Positions 1 through 6,352 of a stretch of DNA of 18,648 nt are shown here, in pieces. The DNA comes from Gracilimonas sp035704785 (GTDB lineage: Bacteria; Bacteroidota; Rhodothermia; Balneolales; Balneolaceae), in contig NZ_DASSWP010000167.1 of NCBI RefSeq assembly GCF_035704785.1, forward strand, positions 1 through 18,648, read 5' to 3'. The position numbers and the translations under genes are program-made. Every line of letters starts with the position of its first letter. Positions within the stretch are counted from its first letter, which is position 1. The notes beneath the pieces are model-generated. The model saw only the letters and a list, made by a program, of their open reading frames with translations, made no database searches and had not been told where the DNA came from.

Positions 1-1052
1 TTCTGATCATCCTTATGATTCAGGTTGTAATGCTGGCGGATTATGAAATAAAAAGCAGTGCCATCATTGAATCAACTGTGTCAGCCAACGTCCTGACACT
101 TGATTTGAAAGGTGAAAAATATGAAAACCTGCAAAACGACATAAACCAGTTAAGCCAGGTAGAAACAACTTTGGCAACTAACTGGTATCATGAACCCATG
201 AAACTGGGCAAATCTTCTGTAACATTAAATGATAAAATTCTGGAAATGAATTACGTAAGTATTGACCCAAAAACAATTGAAACAGAGGGTATTAGCTTAA
301 AATCCGGACAAAATTTTCCTGAAAATATGCCCCAGAATATTGAGCAATATGTGTTGGTGAATGAAGCTGCTGCAAAATTATTGGAATCTGGATCAGAGAC
401 TTTAGTGGGACAAGACTTATTATTGGACTCTGCCTATGTACAAGTTATTGGCATCATGCCCAATGAAGTTATTGACGAACAACGCCCTCTAATGTATCGG
501 TATTTGCCAAATGAAATATCCACCCTTATCATAAAAACAAAGCCGAATACAGAATTGGCAGCGACCAAAGCCATTCAAACCTTATGGAATAAGAATTTTC
601 CTGAAAAAACAGCAAATCTTTATAATTTAAAAGAACACCGTTATTCAGGAGCAAGCAGTGGAGACAGAATCGGTTTTTTTGGAGGCATGGCGTTCCTTGT
701 TTTTATAATTGCCGGTTTGGGCATTTTAGGCGTAGCAAGTTACTCCGTAGAAACACGCACTAAAGAACTGGGTATAAGAAAGGTGTTGGGAGCAAGCAAA
801 ATAAAATTGGTGTGGACAGTTACAAGAAATTTTGGCATTCTTATGCTAATTGCCGGACTTATTGGTGTTCCGGCCGGCTTTTTTGCCGGTGATTTAATTA
901 GACAGGATCTGGGTAGCAATCTGGTTAATTTGAGTTTTATAAATATAAGTATAGGTTTTAGTTTGGTTGCTATACTCGGACTACTGATTGTCCTCTCCCA
1001 AACCATTCGATCGGGGCAAATTGAACCTGTAAAAGCTTTAAAAGCAGAGTAA
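1..1052 (+). CDS. FtsX-like ABC transporter permease, C-terminal part (cut by window start)
   Basis: This is the 3' end of a membrane permease of the MacB/FtsX type, the membrane subunit of an ABC exporter or lipoprotein/peptide efflux system. The reading frame is open to the first base (codons begin at base 3), so the methionine at base 15 is internal and the true start lies outside the window. The visible part begins at the end of a membrane helix. An extracytoplasmic MacB_PCD-like domain (about bases 45-660) follows, then three hydrophobic helices at about 672-735, 828-897 and 930-1005. Between the first two is TRTKELGIRKVLGAS (about 750-797), the cytoplasmic signature of the FtsX domain in Bacteroidota-type permeases. 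The end, EPVKALKAE, matches the usual NPVKALR-like tail. Family members are often about 800 residues with two such halves; this would be the second half. The substrate cannot be told. No ATPase gene is visible in the window. Confidence 0.9.
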   Translation, partial: LIILMIQVVMLADYEIKSSAIIESTVSANVLTLDLKGEKYENLQNDINQLSQVETTLATNWYHEPMKLGKSSVTLNDKILEMNYVSIDPKTIETEGISLKSGQNFPENMPQNIEQYVLVNEAAAKLLESGSETLVGQDLLLDSAYVQVIGIMPNEVIDEQRPLMYRYLPNEISTLIIKTKPNTELAATKAIQTLWNKNFPEKTANLYNLKEHRYSGASSGDRIGFFGGMAFLVFIIAGLGILGVASYSVETRTKELGIRKVLGASKIKLVWTVTRNFGILMLIAGLIGVPAGFFAGDLIRQDLGSNLVNLSFINISIGFSLVAILGLLIVLSQTIRSGQIEPVKALKAE

Positions 1053-1510
1053 AAAAGGGTTTCCTTGGTGCTCGTTTCTGCGGTAAACGTGACCAAGCCA
1101 GACAACCCCAGGCAGGCTATGAAGATGGTGCGACAATCAATTCTATTCCGCGACACCATGACGACAAGGTAACAACCGACATAAGTTGCGACAAGAAGGG
1201 CACATGTTGCTAACAAAATGTTTCTGCAATGATGCGGTGAGGTGTAAGCTATAAGTTTTTTATCTTCGTTCTAGGTTTGATTTCTTGGGAGAGGACTCGG
1301 CATCGGAAGCGCACCACTGCAGAAACACAAAAGTTAAGATAGTTTCTAAACCTACCCACAGAGCACCCTATAACCAGCATTTCAATTCGGAGTTGGTCGC
1401 TATTTGCCCTTTTAGAATTTACTTGCTTAAAAATTTCTGAGTTTTACTATATTACTTTCTTATAAGGCCAAGCCGTTAGGTATAAAAAAATAATATTTTA
1501 ATCAATACTT
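1053..1510. other. Gene-free accessory stretch, about 460 bases
   Basis: No convincing gene is visible on either strand. The first 160 bases are of mixed composition and contain five copies of CGACA within 63 bases (1131, 1151, 1162, 1177, 1189). The later part becomes AT-rich. TAACAAAATG occurs near 1210 and the core GTTAGGT at 1475-1481; both resemble pieces of integron recombination sites, but they are too far apart to form one attC. A minus-strand open frame covering 740-1216 runs mostly antisense to the permease and looks spurious. Confidence 0.5.
1475..1481 (+). repeat. GTTAGGT core, possible 5' boundary of a gene cassette
   Basis: The heptamer fits the GTTRRRY core at which integron integrases cut. 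It lies about 30 bases before the start of the small membrane gene, where the upstream boundary of a cassette would be expected. No complementary RYYYAAC box with matching L boxes was found within 150 bases upstream, so a full attC is not supported here. It could be a decayed site, an attI-like half-site or chance. Confidence 0.25.
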
Positions 1511-1942
1511 ATGTTTTTAGATTCTGATTTCTATTCAATATTTGGGTCTGCAATAATATTAGTTTTAATTTTTATTATCGGATTCAAGTTTTGGGAGGGG
1601 AAAAAACAAGATGAATTAGGAAAAGCAATTTCATTGTTAAAAATAAATATTTTCTCAATAGGTTTTCTATCCATAGTTTTATGGTTTATGCTTCCTTTAA
1701 CTCCCTCACTTAGAACGTTTGGGTTTCCTGAAACTATCAATGAGATACAATCAAATGAACAATTACTCGATTATTTACAGGAATATAATAAAGCAATAGT
1801 ACGTACAACGGAAGTGGTACATTGGTTTATTTTCATCTTTGTCTGGGGATTTTTAACATCACTTTACTCGGTCATAAGAACTTTCGAAAGCCTGCGTGAA
1901 GCACCATATTTTAAAAATGTGAAAGATAAGTTTGATTCCTGA
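1511..1942 (+). CDS. Small three-helix membrane protein, function unknown
   Basis: This 143-residue protein is not recognised. Three hydrophobic stretches are visible: about residues 9-28, 43-63 and 102-122. Between helices two and three is a hydrophilic loop of about 40 residues (FGFPETINEI onward) containing several acidic residues, and a short charged tail ends the protein. There is no signal peptide separate from helix one and no enzyme motif. The gene is clearly more AT-rich than its neighbours and has no Shine-Dalgarno site; the 5' flank is TA-rich. It stands alone between a permease on the same strand and the end of the DUF389 gene on the other strand. It is followed by an attC-like structure (1952-2075), which suggests it is cargo of a mobile gene cassette. 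A real gene is likely from its length and coherent helix pattern, but no role can be assigned. Confidence 0.65.
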   Translation: MFLDSDFYSIFGSAIILVLIFIIGFKFWEGKKQDELGKAISLLKINIFSIGFLSIVLWFMLPLTPSLRTFGFPETINEIQSNEQLLDYLQEYNKAIVRTTEVVHWFIFIFVWGFLTSLYSVIRTFESLREAPYFKNVKDKFDS

Positions 1943-1951
1943 AAGGCGCAT

Positions 1952-2075
1952 TAACCAGGGGAGCGGCTCCGCCGGTAGTCGGACAGGCTAAACCGTAGGT
2001 TCCCGGAGTTGCTTGTGTTATATTCTTAGCCTTTTAATAATCCATAATTTCTCCCCGTTATCCGCTGGGCCGTTA
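1952..2075 (+). repeat. attC-like integron recombination site (candidate)
   Basis: The outer boxes are TAAC (1952-1955) and GTTA (2072-2075). Next, after spacers of 6 and 5 bases, come AGCGG (1962-1966) and its complement CCGCT (2062-2066). This order, R''-spacer-L'' ... L'-spacer-R', with paired boxes and unpaired spacers, is the plan of an attC site, and the 124-base length is within the usual range. The centre holds further hairpins (GGAG-CGG-CTCC at 1960-1970; AACC-GTA-GGTT). It lies directly after the stop of the small membrane gene, as expected for a cassette. Against it: the outer boxes match the RYYYAAC/GTTRRRY consensus only in the inner four bases, and no integrase is visible. Confidence 0.35.
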
Positions 2076-3098
2076 TCACAAAAACTCAAAATAGATGATA
2101 ACAGAAAGTAGAACTAAAAGACTGACCCAGATAAAAATAGCCCAACGGCTTAATTCTTCTCCTTCTCTTTGCTCAGTAAAACTATGGGGTTTTATTCCCT
2201 GAAGTAAAAATGTAAGTATTCCTGCAAGGTTTATACAGATTATATAGGTAAGCGTTAATAATCCAGCACCATACGCAAGTTCAAACATGCCGCTTCCCAA
2301 AAGCAATCCGGTAGCAACCATGGGTGGGAGTAATGCAACAGCTACCATTACTCCGATCACAGCGGCGGAAATTCCCCTGGTAAACGACAAGCATCCCGCC
2401 ACCCCGGCTGAAAGCCCTAACGCAATATCCGCATAACTTACATGGGTTCGTGAACTAATTTGGAAGACCTCCGGATCAATATCAATGATGAGACCCATTA
2501 TAATAGAAAGGCTTAAACCCAGTGAAAAACCATAAAAAATTGATTTAAGAGATCTTTTAAGCAGCGTTTTATCTCCAAGAGTAGTTGCGAGAGCCAACCC
2601 TACATTAGGCCCCAAAATAGGGGCAATCACCATGGCACCTATCACCATAGCGGCACTATTTCGAATTAAACCATTTGCTGCCACCACGCAAGAAAGAGCA
2701 ATTAATACCAGATAAACCCAGGAGAAATCAACATTATTTTTTATCTCTTCATATAGTTCTTCCCTTGAAATTCGTTGAACCCGCACATCTTCTTTTTCCT
2801 CATCTGTAGTTTTGTCTTTATCTTCCTCTTCGTTCTTTTCTTCATCTTTTTGTGTTTGTGTTGGAAGGGTAGCAGATATGGGAAGGAGAACTATTCTGTA
2901 ATCCTCTTTTCCTGAAAATTTTGCTTCAAGGTCCCCAAGAATTTTTTCTGTGTACTCTACTTCAGCCAAGAGATTGATGACTGTTTGACTTCCTTCAGAT
3001 CTCTCGATCCAGGAATCAATGATATCATCCTCATCAATGAGACTTTCGAGATCCTCAAATCCCTCCGGGGGTAATATTTTTATAAGCCGTAATGCCAT
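2076..3098 (-). CDS. DUF389 family membrane protein (TIGR00341-like)
   Basis: This 340-residue protein belongs to the DUF389 family, whose members are multi-pass membrane proteins of unknown function found in bacteria and archaea. Residues 1-75 form a soluble alpha/beta domain. Residues 80-105 are a very acidic low-complexity linker rich in E, D and K. The membrane domain runs from about 125 to 340, with about six helices. The family hallmark is present: AMVIAPILGPNVGLALA (about 155-171), followed by GVMVAVALLPPMVATGLLLG (about 249-268). The start is the ATG giving MALRLIKIL; no clear Shine-Dalgarno site precedes it. It lies 105 bases downstream of the DoxX gene on the same strand and could be co-transcribed, though the gap allows its own promoter. 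Its TGA stop overlaps the right end of the attC-like site, so the supposed cassette lies immediately against it. Family assignment is sure; function is unknown. Confidence 0.9.
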   Translation of the reverse strand: MALRLIKILPPEGFEDLESLIDEDDIIDSWIERSEGSQTVINLLAEVEYTEKILGDLEAKFSGKEDYRIVLLPISATLPTQTQKDEEKNEEEDKDKTTDEEKEDVRVQRISREELYEEIKNNVDFSWVYLVLIALSCVVAANGLIRNSAAMVIGAMVIAPILGPNVGLALATTLGDKTLLKRSLKSIFYGFSLGLSLSIIMGLIIDIDPEVFQISSRTHVSYADIALGLSAGVAGCLSFTRGISAAVIGVMVAVALLPPMVATGLLLGSGMFELAYGAGLLTLTYIICINLAGILTFLLQGIKPHSFTEQREGEELSRWAIFIWVSLLVLLSVIIYFEFL

Positions 3099-3203
3099 TT
3101 GTATGTAAAATTATATTATTTACGCTAATAATAATAACATATAATACCGTGCTATTGAAAAAACAACAGGGGTTGATTTAAAAGGGGTATGACCAAAAGA
3201 ATA

Positions 3204-3623
3204 TTAGGACATATCCAAAGTATTTGTATCTGAGGAAGGGGATTTTTCCAGCATAGCCTCAACTGAGTATGCTCCGGTATTCAGGAACGCTATGGCAAGA
3301 CTGGTAAGCAGGAGCATCAACTCAAGGCGGATCGAATTAAAACCGCTGTCTTCACCCCCAAGAATAATGAACATTGCTACCAGCATAATGAAAGAAAGCA
3401 GATATCCCGGAATTTGAACTTTATAGCCGACCAAGACCATCAGTCCGCCTACAAATTCCACAAGGGCCACTACCCAGGCCATAATGGAAGCTAAAGGGAT
3501 GCCCATATTTCCGAAAAACTGCTGTACACCTTCAATTCCGGTCAGTTTACCCCATCCAGCTATCACAAAAATTAAACCTACACCGATTCGCAATAACAAG
3601 AGAGCCAGGTCACGATTCTTCAT
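3204..3623 (-). CDS. DoxX family membrane protein
   Basis: This 139-residue integral membrane protein has the DoxX/DoxD-like pattern of four helices (about residues 7-26, 42-64, 72-90 and 99-118). The N-terminal motif LLLLRIGVGLIFVIAGWGKL and the loop GIEGVQQFFGNMGIPLA are typical of the family. A polar tail of about 15 residues ends it. DoxX proteins are membrane subunits associated with quinone- or thiol-linked redox reactions in some organisms, but most bacterial members have no proven function. The start is well supported: GGAGG sits four bases before the ATG (TCGGAGGTTTTATG on the minus strand), one of the few good ribosome sites in the window. DUF389 follows downstream on the same strand. 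The gene is divergent from the FAD dehydrogenase across a 260-base spacer. Confidence 0.9.
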   Translation of the reverse strand: MKNRDLALLLLRIGVGLIFVIAGWGKLTGIEGVQQFFGNMGIPLASIMAWVVALVEFVGGLMVLVGYKVQIPGYLLSFIMLVAMFIILGGEDSGFNSIRLELMLLLTSLAIAFLNTGAYSVEAMLEKSPSSDTNTLDMS

Positions 3624-3883
3624 AAAACCTCCGATTGGTTTTGTTTAAGGTTAAACTAATCTACTTTAATCGAGATCATTTCACAAATTAATGTGACTGT
3701 GAGGTTTTCGCCATCAGGAACAGGCTCACTTGGACCGGAGGTCCGGGCAGACATTCCCTAACCGGAGGCTGGGGACGAGGCGCACTGACAGATACATAGA
3801 ATGGCTGTGGATTACATGAGTAAAAAGAACTTAAGTCCGTGGATCGAATTAGTTAAAACCATGCAATTCCGTATTTTTGGTTT
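3624..3883. promoter_or_regulatory. Divergent spacer with a GC-rich hairpin segment
   Basis: This 260-base spacer separates the divergent DoxX and FAD dehydrogenase genes, so both promoters should lie here. The middle (about 3720-3790) is clearly richer in G and C than the flanks. It holds a perfect hairpin GGACC-GGA-GGTCC (3732-3744) and two copies of ACCGGAGG (3734-3741 and 3761-3768). TATTTTTG (3872-3879) fits the TAnnTTTG element but lies only four bases from the ATG, with no obvious -33 TTG. A short open frame starting at 3801 overlaps the FAD gene in another frame and is not considered real. Confidence 0.4.
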
Positions 3884-5440
3884 ATGCAAAAAGAACTACA
3901 GATCCGGGTTCTGCCCGAAGTGGCAGGAGAGTCTCATTTACTTGAGGAATACATTATTGATAAAGAAGGATTGGCTCCTGATGATCTTCGTTACATCGAA
4001 ATCCAGCGCCGTTCAATTGATGCCCGTGCCCGGCAGGCTTATGTAAACCTAAAAGTTCGCCTGTACATTGGTGAAGAATTTGAGCCGGAAGAAATTACCC
4101 TCCCGGATTATCCCAACATGAGCAATGCCGAAGAAGTGATCATCATCGGAGCCGGTCCGGCTGGACTGTTTGCGGCCCTGGAGCTTATGGAAAAAGGATT
4201 GAAGCCCATCGTCATAGAACGCGGAAAAAATGCCAAAGACCGAATTGCAGATCTAAAAGGTATCAACGTAGATCACATCGTAAACGAGGATTCCAATTAT
4301 TGCTTCGGCGAAGGCGGAGCCGGAACCTATTCGGATGGAAAGCTTTACACCCGATCAAAGAAAAGGGGGGATGTTCGTAAAGTACTGGAGCTGTTGGTGG
4401 GATTTGGAGCCGTTAAGAATATACTGGTGGAATCTCATCCACATATAGGAACCAATAAACTGCCGGGCATCATCGCTAACATTCGTGAGTGTATTTTGCA
4501 AAATGGAGGTGAGATCCATTTCAACACGCGGGTGACTGATCTGATCACAGATTCTTCATCCATAAAGGGAGTAATCATTAAAGATGGGACAACGCTTAAA
4601 GCTGACCACGTCATACTTGCAACGGGCCATTCAGCCCGGGATATATTCGAGATGCTATATCGAAAAGGCATCGAGATCGAATTAAAACCACTGGCCATCG
4701 GGGTTCGGGTTGAGCATCCGCAATCCCTTATCGATTCCATTCAGTACAATTGTGAGACGCGCGGAGAATATTTACCGCCGGCTGCTTACAGTATCGTTAA
4801 GCAAGTGGGAGATCGAGGGGTGTATTCGTTTTGTATGTGTCCCGGCGGGGTGATAGCGCCTTGTGCAACTGCTCCCGGTGAGATCGTGACCAATGGATGG
4901 TCTTCTTCAAGGCGCGCACGTTCTACGGCCAATTCAGGAATTGTTGTAGAACTAACTCCAAAAGATTTTAAGCCTTTTGAAAAATATGGTCCACTTGCCG
5001 CTATGGAATTTCAGCGCTCTATTGAGCAAAAGGCGTGGAAGGAAGGAGGGAAAACTCAAACTGCCCCTGCCCAGCGATTAAGGGATTTTATTAAAGGGGA
5101 TGTTTCCAAAGATCTGCCTAATACTTCTTATGCACCCGGCATTACTTCTGTGGAGCTGGGTTCAGTACTTCCTGATTTCATTCATAAAACACTGAAAGAA
5201 GGGTTTCTTCAGTTTGATAGAAGCATGCGGGGTTATCTTACTAACGATGCCGTTGTTCATGCGCCTGAGTCACGAACATCAAGTCCCGTTAAAATTCCCC
5301 GAGATCCTGAAACATTGCAGCATATTCAGATAAAAGGATTATATCCATGTGGGGAAGGAGCTGGCTATGCCGGCGGTATTGTATCTGCAGCTATGGATGG
5401 GATGAAATGTGCGATGCAGATCAACGCAGAAGCTAACTAG
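3884..5440 (+). CDS. FAD-dependent dehydrogenase (COG2509-like NAD(P)/FAD oxidoreductase)
   Basis: This 518-residue cytosolic flavoprotein has the layout of the COG2509 'uncharacterised FAD-dependent dehydrogenase' family. Residues 1-75 are the small N-terminal domain with the family motif RRSIDARARQAYVNLKVRLY (about 42-61). The Rossmann FAD-binding fold begins at about 84, with GAGPAGLFAALE (89-100) and the acidic residue that binds ribose in VIERG (about 110-114). YCFGEGGAGTYSDGKLYTR (139-157) is also characteristic. ILATGHSARD (244-253) is the ATG motif, and GLYPCGEGAGYAGGIVSAAMDG (485-506) is the C-terminal FAD-contact motif. It is expected to oxidise or reduce an unknown substrate; none is known for this family. 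The start is the only ATG after an in-frame stop at 3854. No Shine-Dalgarno site is seen. The gene stands alone. Length is normal and no key residue is missing. Confidence 0.92.
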   Translation: MQKELQIRVLPEVAGESHLLEEYIIDKEGLAPDDLRYIEIQRRSIDARARQAYVNLKVRLYIGEEFEPEEITLPDYPNMSNAEEVIIIGAGPAGLFAALELMEKGLKPIVIERGKNAKDRIADLKGINVDHIVNEDSNYCFGEGGAGTYSDGKLYTRSKKRGDVRKVLELLVGFGAVKNILVESHPHIGTNKLPGIIANIRECILQNGGEIHFNTRVTDLITDSSSIKGVIIKDGTTLKADHVILATGHSARDIFEMLYRKGIEIELKPLAIGVRVEHPQSLIDSIQYNCETRGEYLPPAAYSIVKQVGDRGVYSFCMCPGGVIAPCATAPGEIVTNGWSSSRRARSTANSGIVVELTPKDFKPFEKYGPLAAMEFQRSIEQKAWKEGGKTQTAPAQRLRDFIKGDVSKDLPNTSYAPGITSVELGSVLPDFIHKTLKEGFLQFDRSMRGYLTNDAVVHAPESRTSSPVKIPRDPETLQHIQIKGLYPCGEGAGYAGGIVSAAMDGMKCAMQINAEAN

Positions 5441-5515
5441 TATCTACTTAATGTTAATTAACCAACCATTTTTTTGTATTCAGATTTATAACCCTATCAA
5501 GTCAATAATATTTTA

Positions 5516-5535
5516 GTTATTATTTAATTAATAAC
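5516..5535. promoter_or_regulatory. Palindromic operator candidate upstream of the toxin-antitoxin pair
   Basis: GTTATTATTTAATTAATAAC has perfect 7-base inverted arms (GTTATTA/TAATAAC) around a 6-base AT centre, and ends 27 bases before the antitoxin ATG. AbrB/MazE-type antitoxins usually bind such palindromes in their own promoter and repress the operon, more strongly with toxin bound. A second palindrome, GTTAATTAAC, lies at 5453-5462 just after the FAD gene. The low-complexity AT background makes chance palindromes more likely. Confidence 0.45.
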
Positions 5536-5562
5536 ATTGTAAGAACATAAAATGATATTATT

Positions 5563-5769
5563 ATGATCAAAAAACTTCAAAAAATCGGAAATAGCCACGG
5601 GATATTACTCGAAAAAGCGTTGCTAAAACTTCTTAAAGTTAAAGAGGATGACAAGGTGGAAATTATTCCACAAAATGAAGGACTGTTAATCAGAAAAGCC
5701 GGAGCGAAGTCAGCTTATGAGGAGGTAAGTAAGAAACACAGACCTTCATTGGATAAATTAGGTGACTAA
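5563..5769 (+). CDS. AbrB/MazE/SpoVT-type antitoxin
   Basis: This 68-residue protein begins with the AbrB/SpoVT swapped-hairpin DNA-binding fold (residues 1-47), shown by MIKKLQKIGNSHGILLEKALL and the second half VKEDDKVEIIPQNEGLLIRKA. The remaining 20 residues (SAYEEVSKKHRPSLDKLGD) form a charged tail expected to bind and cover the toxin. It is the antitoxin of a type II pair: its TAA stop shares one base with the toxin's ATG (TAATG), so translation is coupled and antitoxin comes first. By family knowledge it should neutralise the Doc toxin and repress the shared promoter, probably at the palindrome 5516-5535. Classical Doc toxins pair with Phd-fold antitoxins; an AbrB-fold partner is the less classical arrangement. 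No Shine-Dalgarno site is evident. Confidence 0.88.
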   Translation: MIKKLQKIGNSHGILLEKALLKLLKVKEDDKVEIIPQNEGLLIRKAGAKSAYEEVSKKHRPSLDKLGD

Positions 5770-6161
5770 TGTCAAACCCAGTCTTTCTAACTTTAGAAGA
5801 AATATTATATATCCACGAGCAAGAGATAATAAAAGCCGGTGGTGAGCCAAATATTCGAAATAAAGAAGACGTAGAAGCTTGCGCTGAGGTTCCTAAAGCG
5901 AGTTTTGATGGTGAGTATCTGAATGATCTGTTTGAAATGGCAGCCAGTTATATTATTTGTTTGGCAATTAGACATCCTTTTGTTGATGGAAATAAGCGTA
6001 CAGCATTAGCATCTTGCCTTACATTCTTATATCTCAACGGATTTGAAATACTAGAATCATACGAACATGAACTTGCTGATTTAGTATTAAATTTTTTGAC
6101 GCATGAAATTTCAAAAGATGAAGTCGCAAATCATTTAAAGAAGAGATCTAAGAAAATGTGA
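5769..6161 (+). CDS. doc: Doc/Fic family toxin (death-on-curing)
   Basis: This 130-residue protein is a Doc-type Fic-fold toxin. The active-site loop HPFVDGNKRTAL (residues 69-80) matches the Fic motif HxFx(D/E)GNxR and the Doc variant, with the catalytic histidine H69, D73, N75, K76 and R77 all present. Helices before it (about 8-25 and 50-68) and after it (77-92, LASCLTFLYLNGF) match the compact Doc fold. Doc of phage P1 phosphorylates elongation factor EF-Tu and stops translation; most larger Fic proteins AMPylate instead. The G at position 74, where P1 Doc has A, is the general Fic residue, so the reaction here cannot be settled by eye. It has no built-in inhibitory helix, so control must come from the antitoxin encoded immediately upstream, with which it overlaps by one base. 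It seems intact. Confidence 0.9.
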   Translation: MSNPVFLTLEEILYIHEQEIIKAGGEPNIRNKEDVEACAEVPKASFDGEYLNDLFEMAASYIICLAIRHPFVDGNKRTALASCLTFLYLNGFEILESYEHELADLVLNFLTHEISKDEVANHLKKRSKKM

Positions 6162-6260
6162 GGTTACTACTCCCTCCTAAAAAATAATCAGTACGGTAAA
6201 GAAATCAAGCTGACTCGCCAACTTAAGAATGATGAGTATCAATTTGCAGGGGTAGGCTAA
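6162..6260 (+). pseudogene. Possible remnant of a lost gene's 3' end
   Basis: After the toxin's TGA stop the same frame stays open for 32 codons, to a TAA at 6258-6260. It encodes a protein-like tail (NQYGKEIKLTRQLKND, then EYQFAGVG) and contains no start codon. It may be the end of a gene removed when the toxin-antitoxin pair arrived, or a former C-terminal extension. At this length chance is also possible. Confidence 0.2.
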
Positions 6261-6314
6261 TCGGTTTCAAAGTCACCTCAACCCGATCAGAAACTTCTAA
6301 AGCCTTTGTACTTT

Positions 6315-6352
6315 TTCCTGTCAGGAAATAAAATCATGTTTATGATTTTATT
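6315..6352 (-). terminator. Hairpin at the end of the kinase/FecR/PKD operon
   Basis: AATAAAATCAT (6327-6337), a four-base loop and ATGATTTTATT (6342-6352) form a perfect 11-bp stem. The stem overlaps the TAA stop of the PKD gene (6348-6350). On the minus strand the 3' arm ends in TTTTATT, giving a partial U tract. A second short palindrome, TTCCTG-T-CAGGAA (6315-6327), abuts it. The stem is AT-rich, so strength is uncertain, and it may act in both directions for the toxin operon too. Confidence 0.55.

Noticed and set aside
740..1216. Minus-strand open frame of 158 codons with a hydrophobic N-terminus
   Set aside because: It is mostly antisense to the well-supported permease gene. The cysteine-rich start lies in non-coding sequence and no family pattern is visible.
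1208..1481. A second attC site formed by TAACAAAATG and GTTAGGT
   Set aside because: The boxes are about 270 bases apart, longer than known attC sites, and no matching inner boxes (complement of AAGGCC) were found beside the TAAC.
3872..3879. TATTTTTG as promoter of the FAD dehydrogenase
   Set aside because: It fits TAnnTTTG but would start transcription at or after the ATG, there is no -33 TTG at the right distance, and T-rich matches are common by chance.
3801..4046. Plus-strand open frame starting before the FAD dehydrogenase
   Set aside because: Most of it overlaps the dehydrogenase in another frame. The early part is short, without a ribosome site or recognisable motif.
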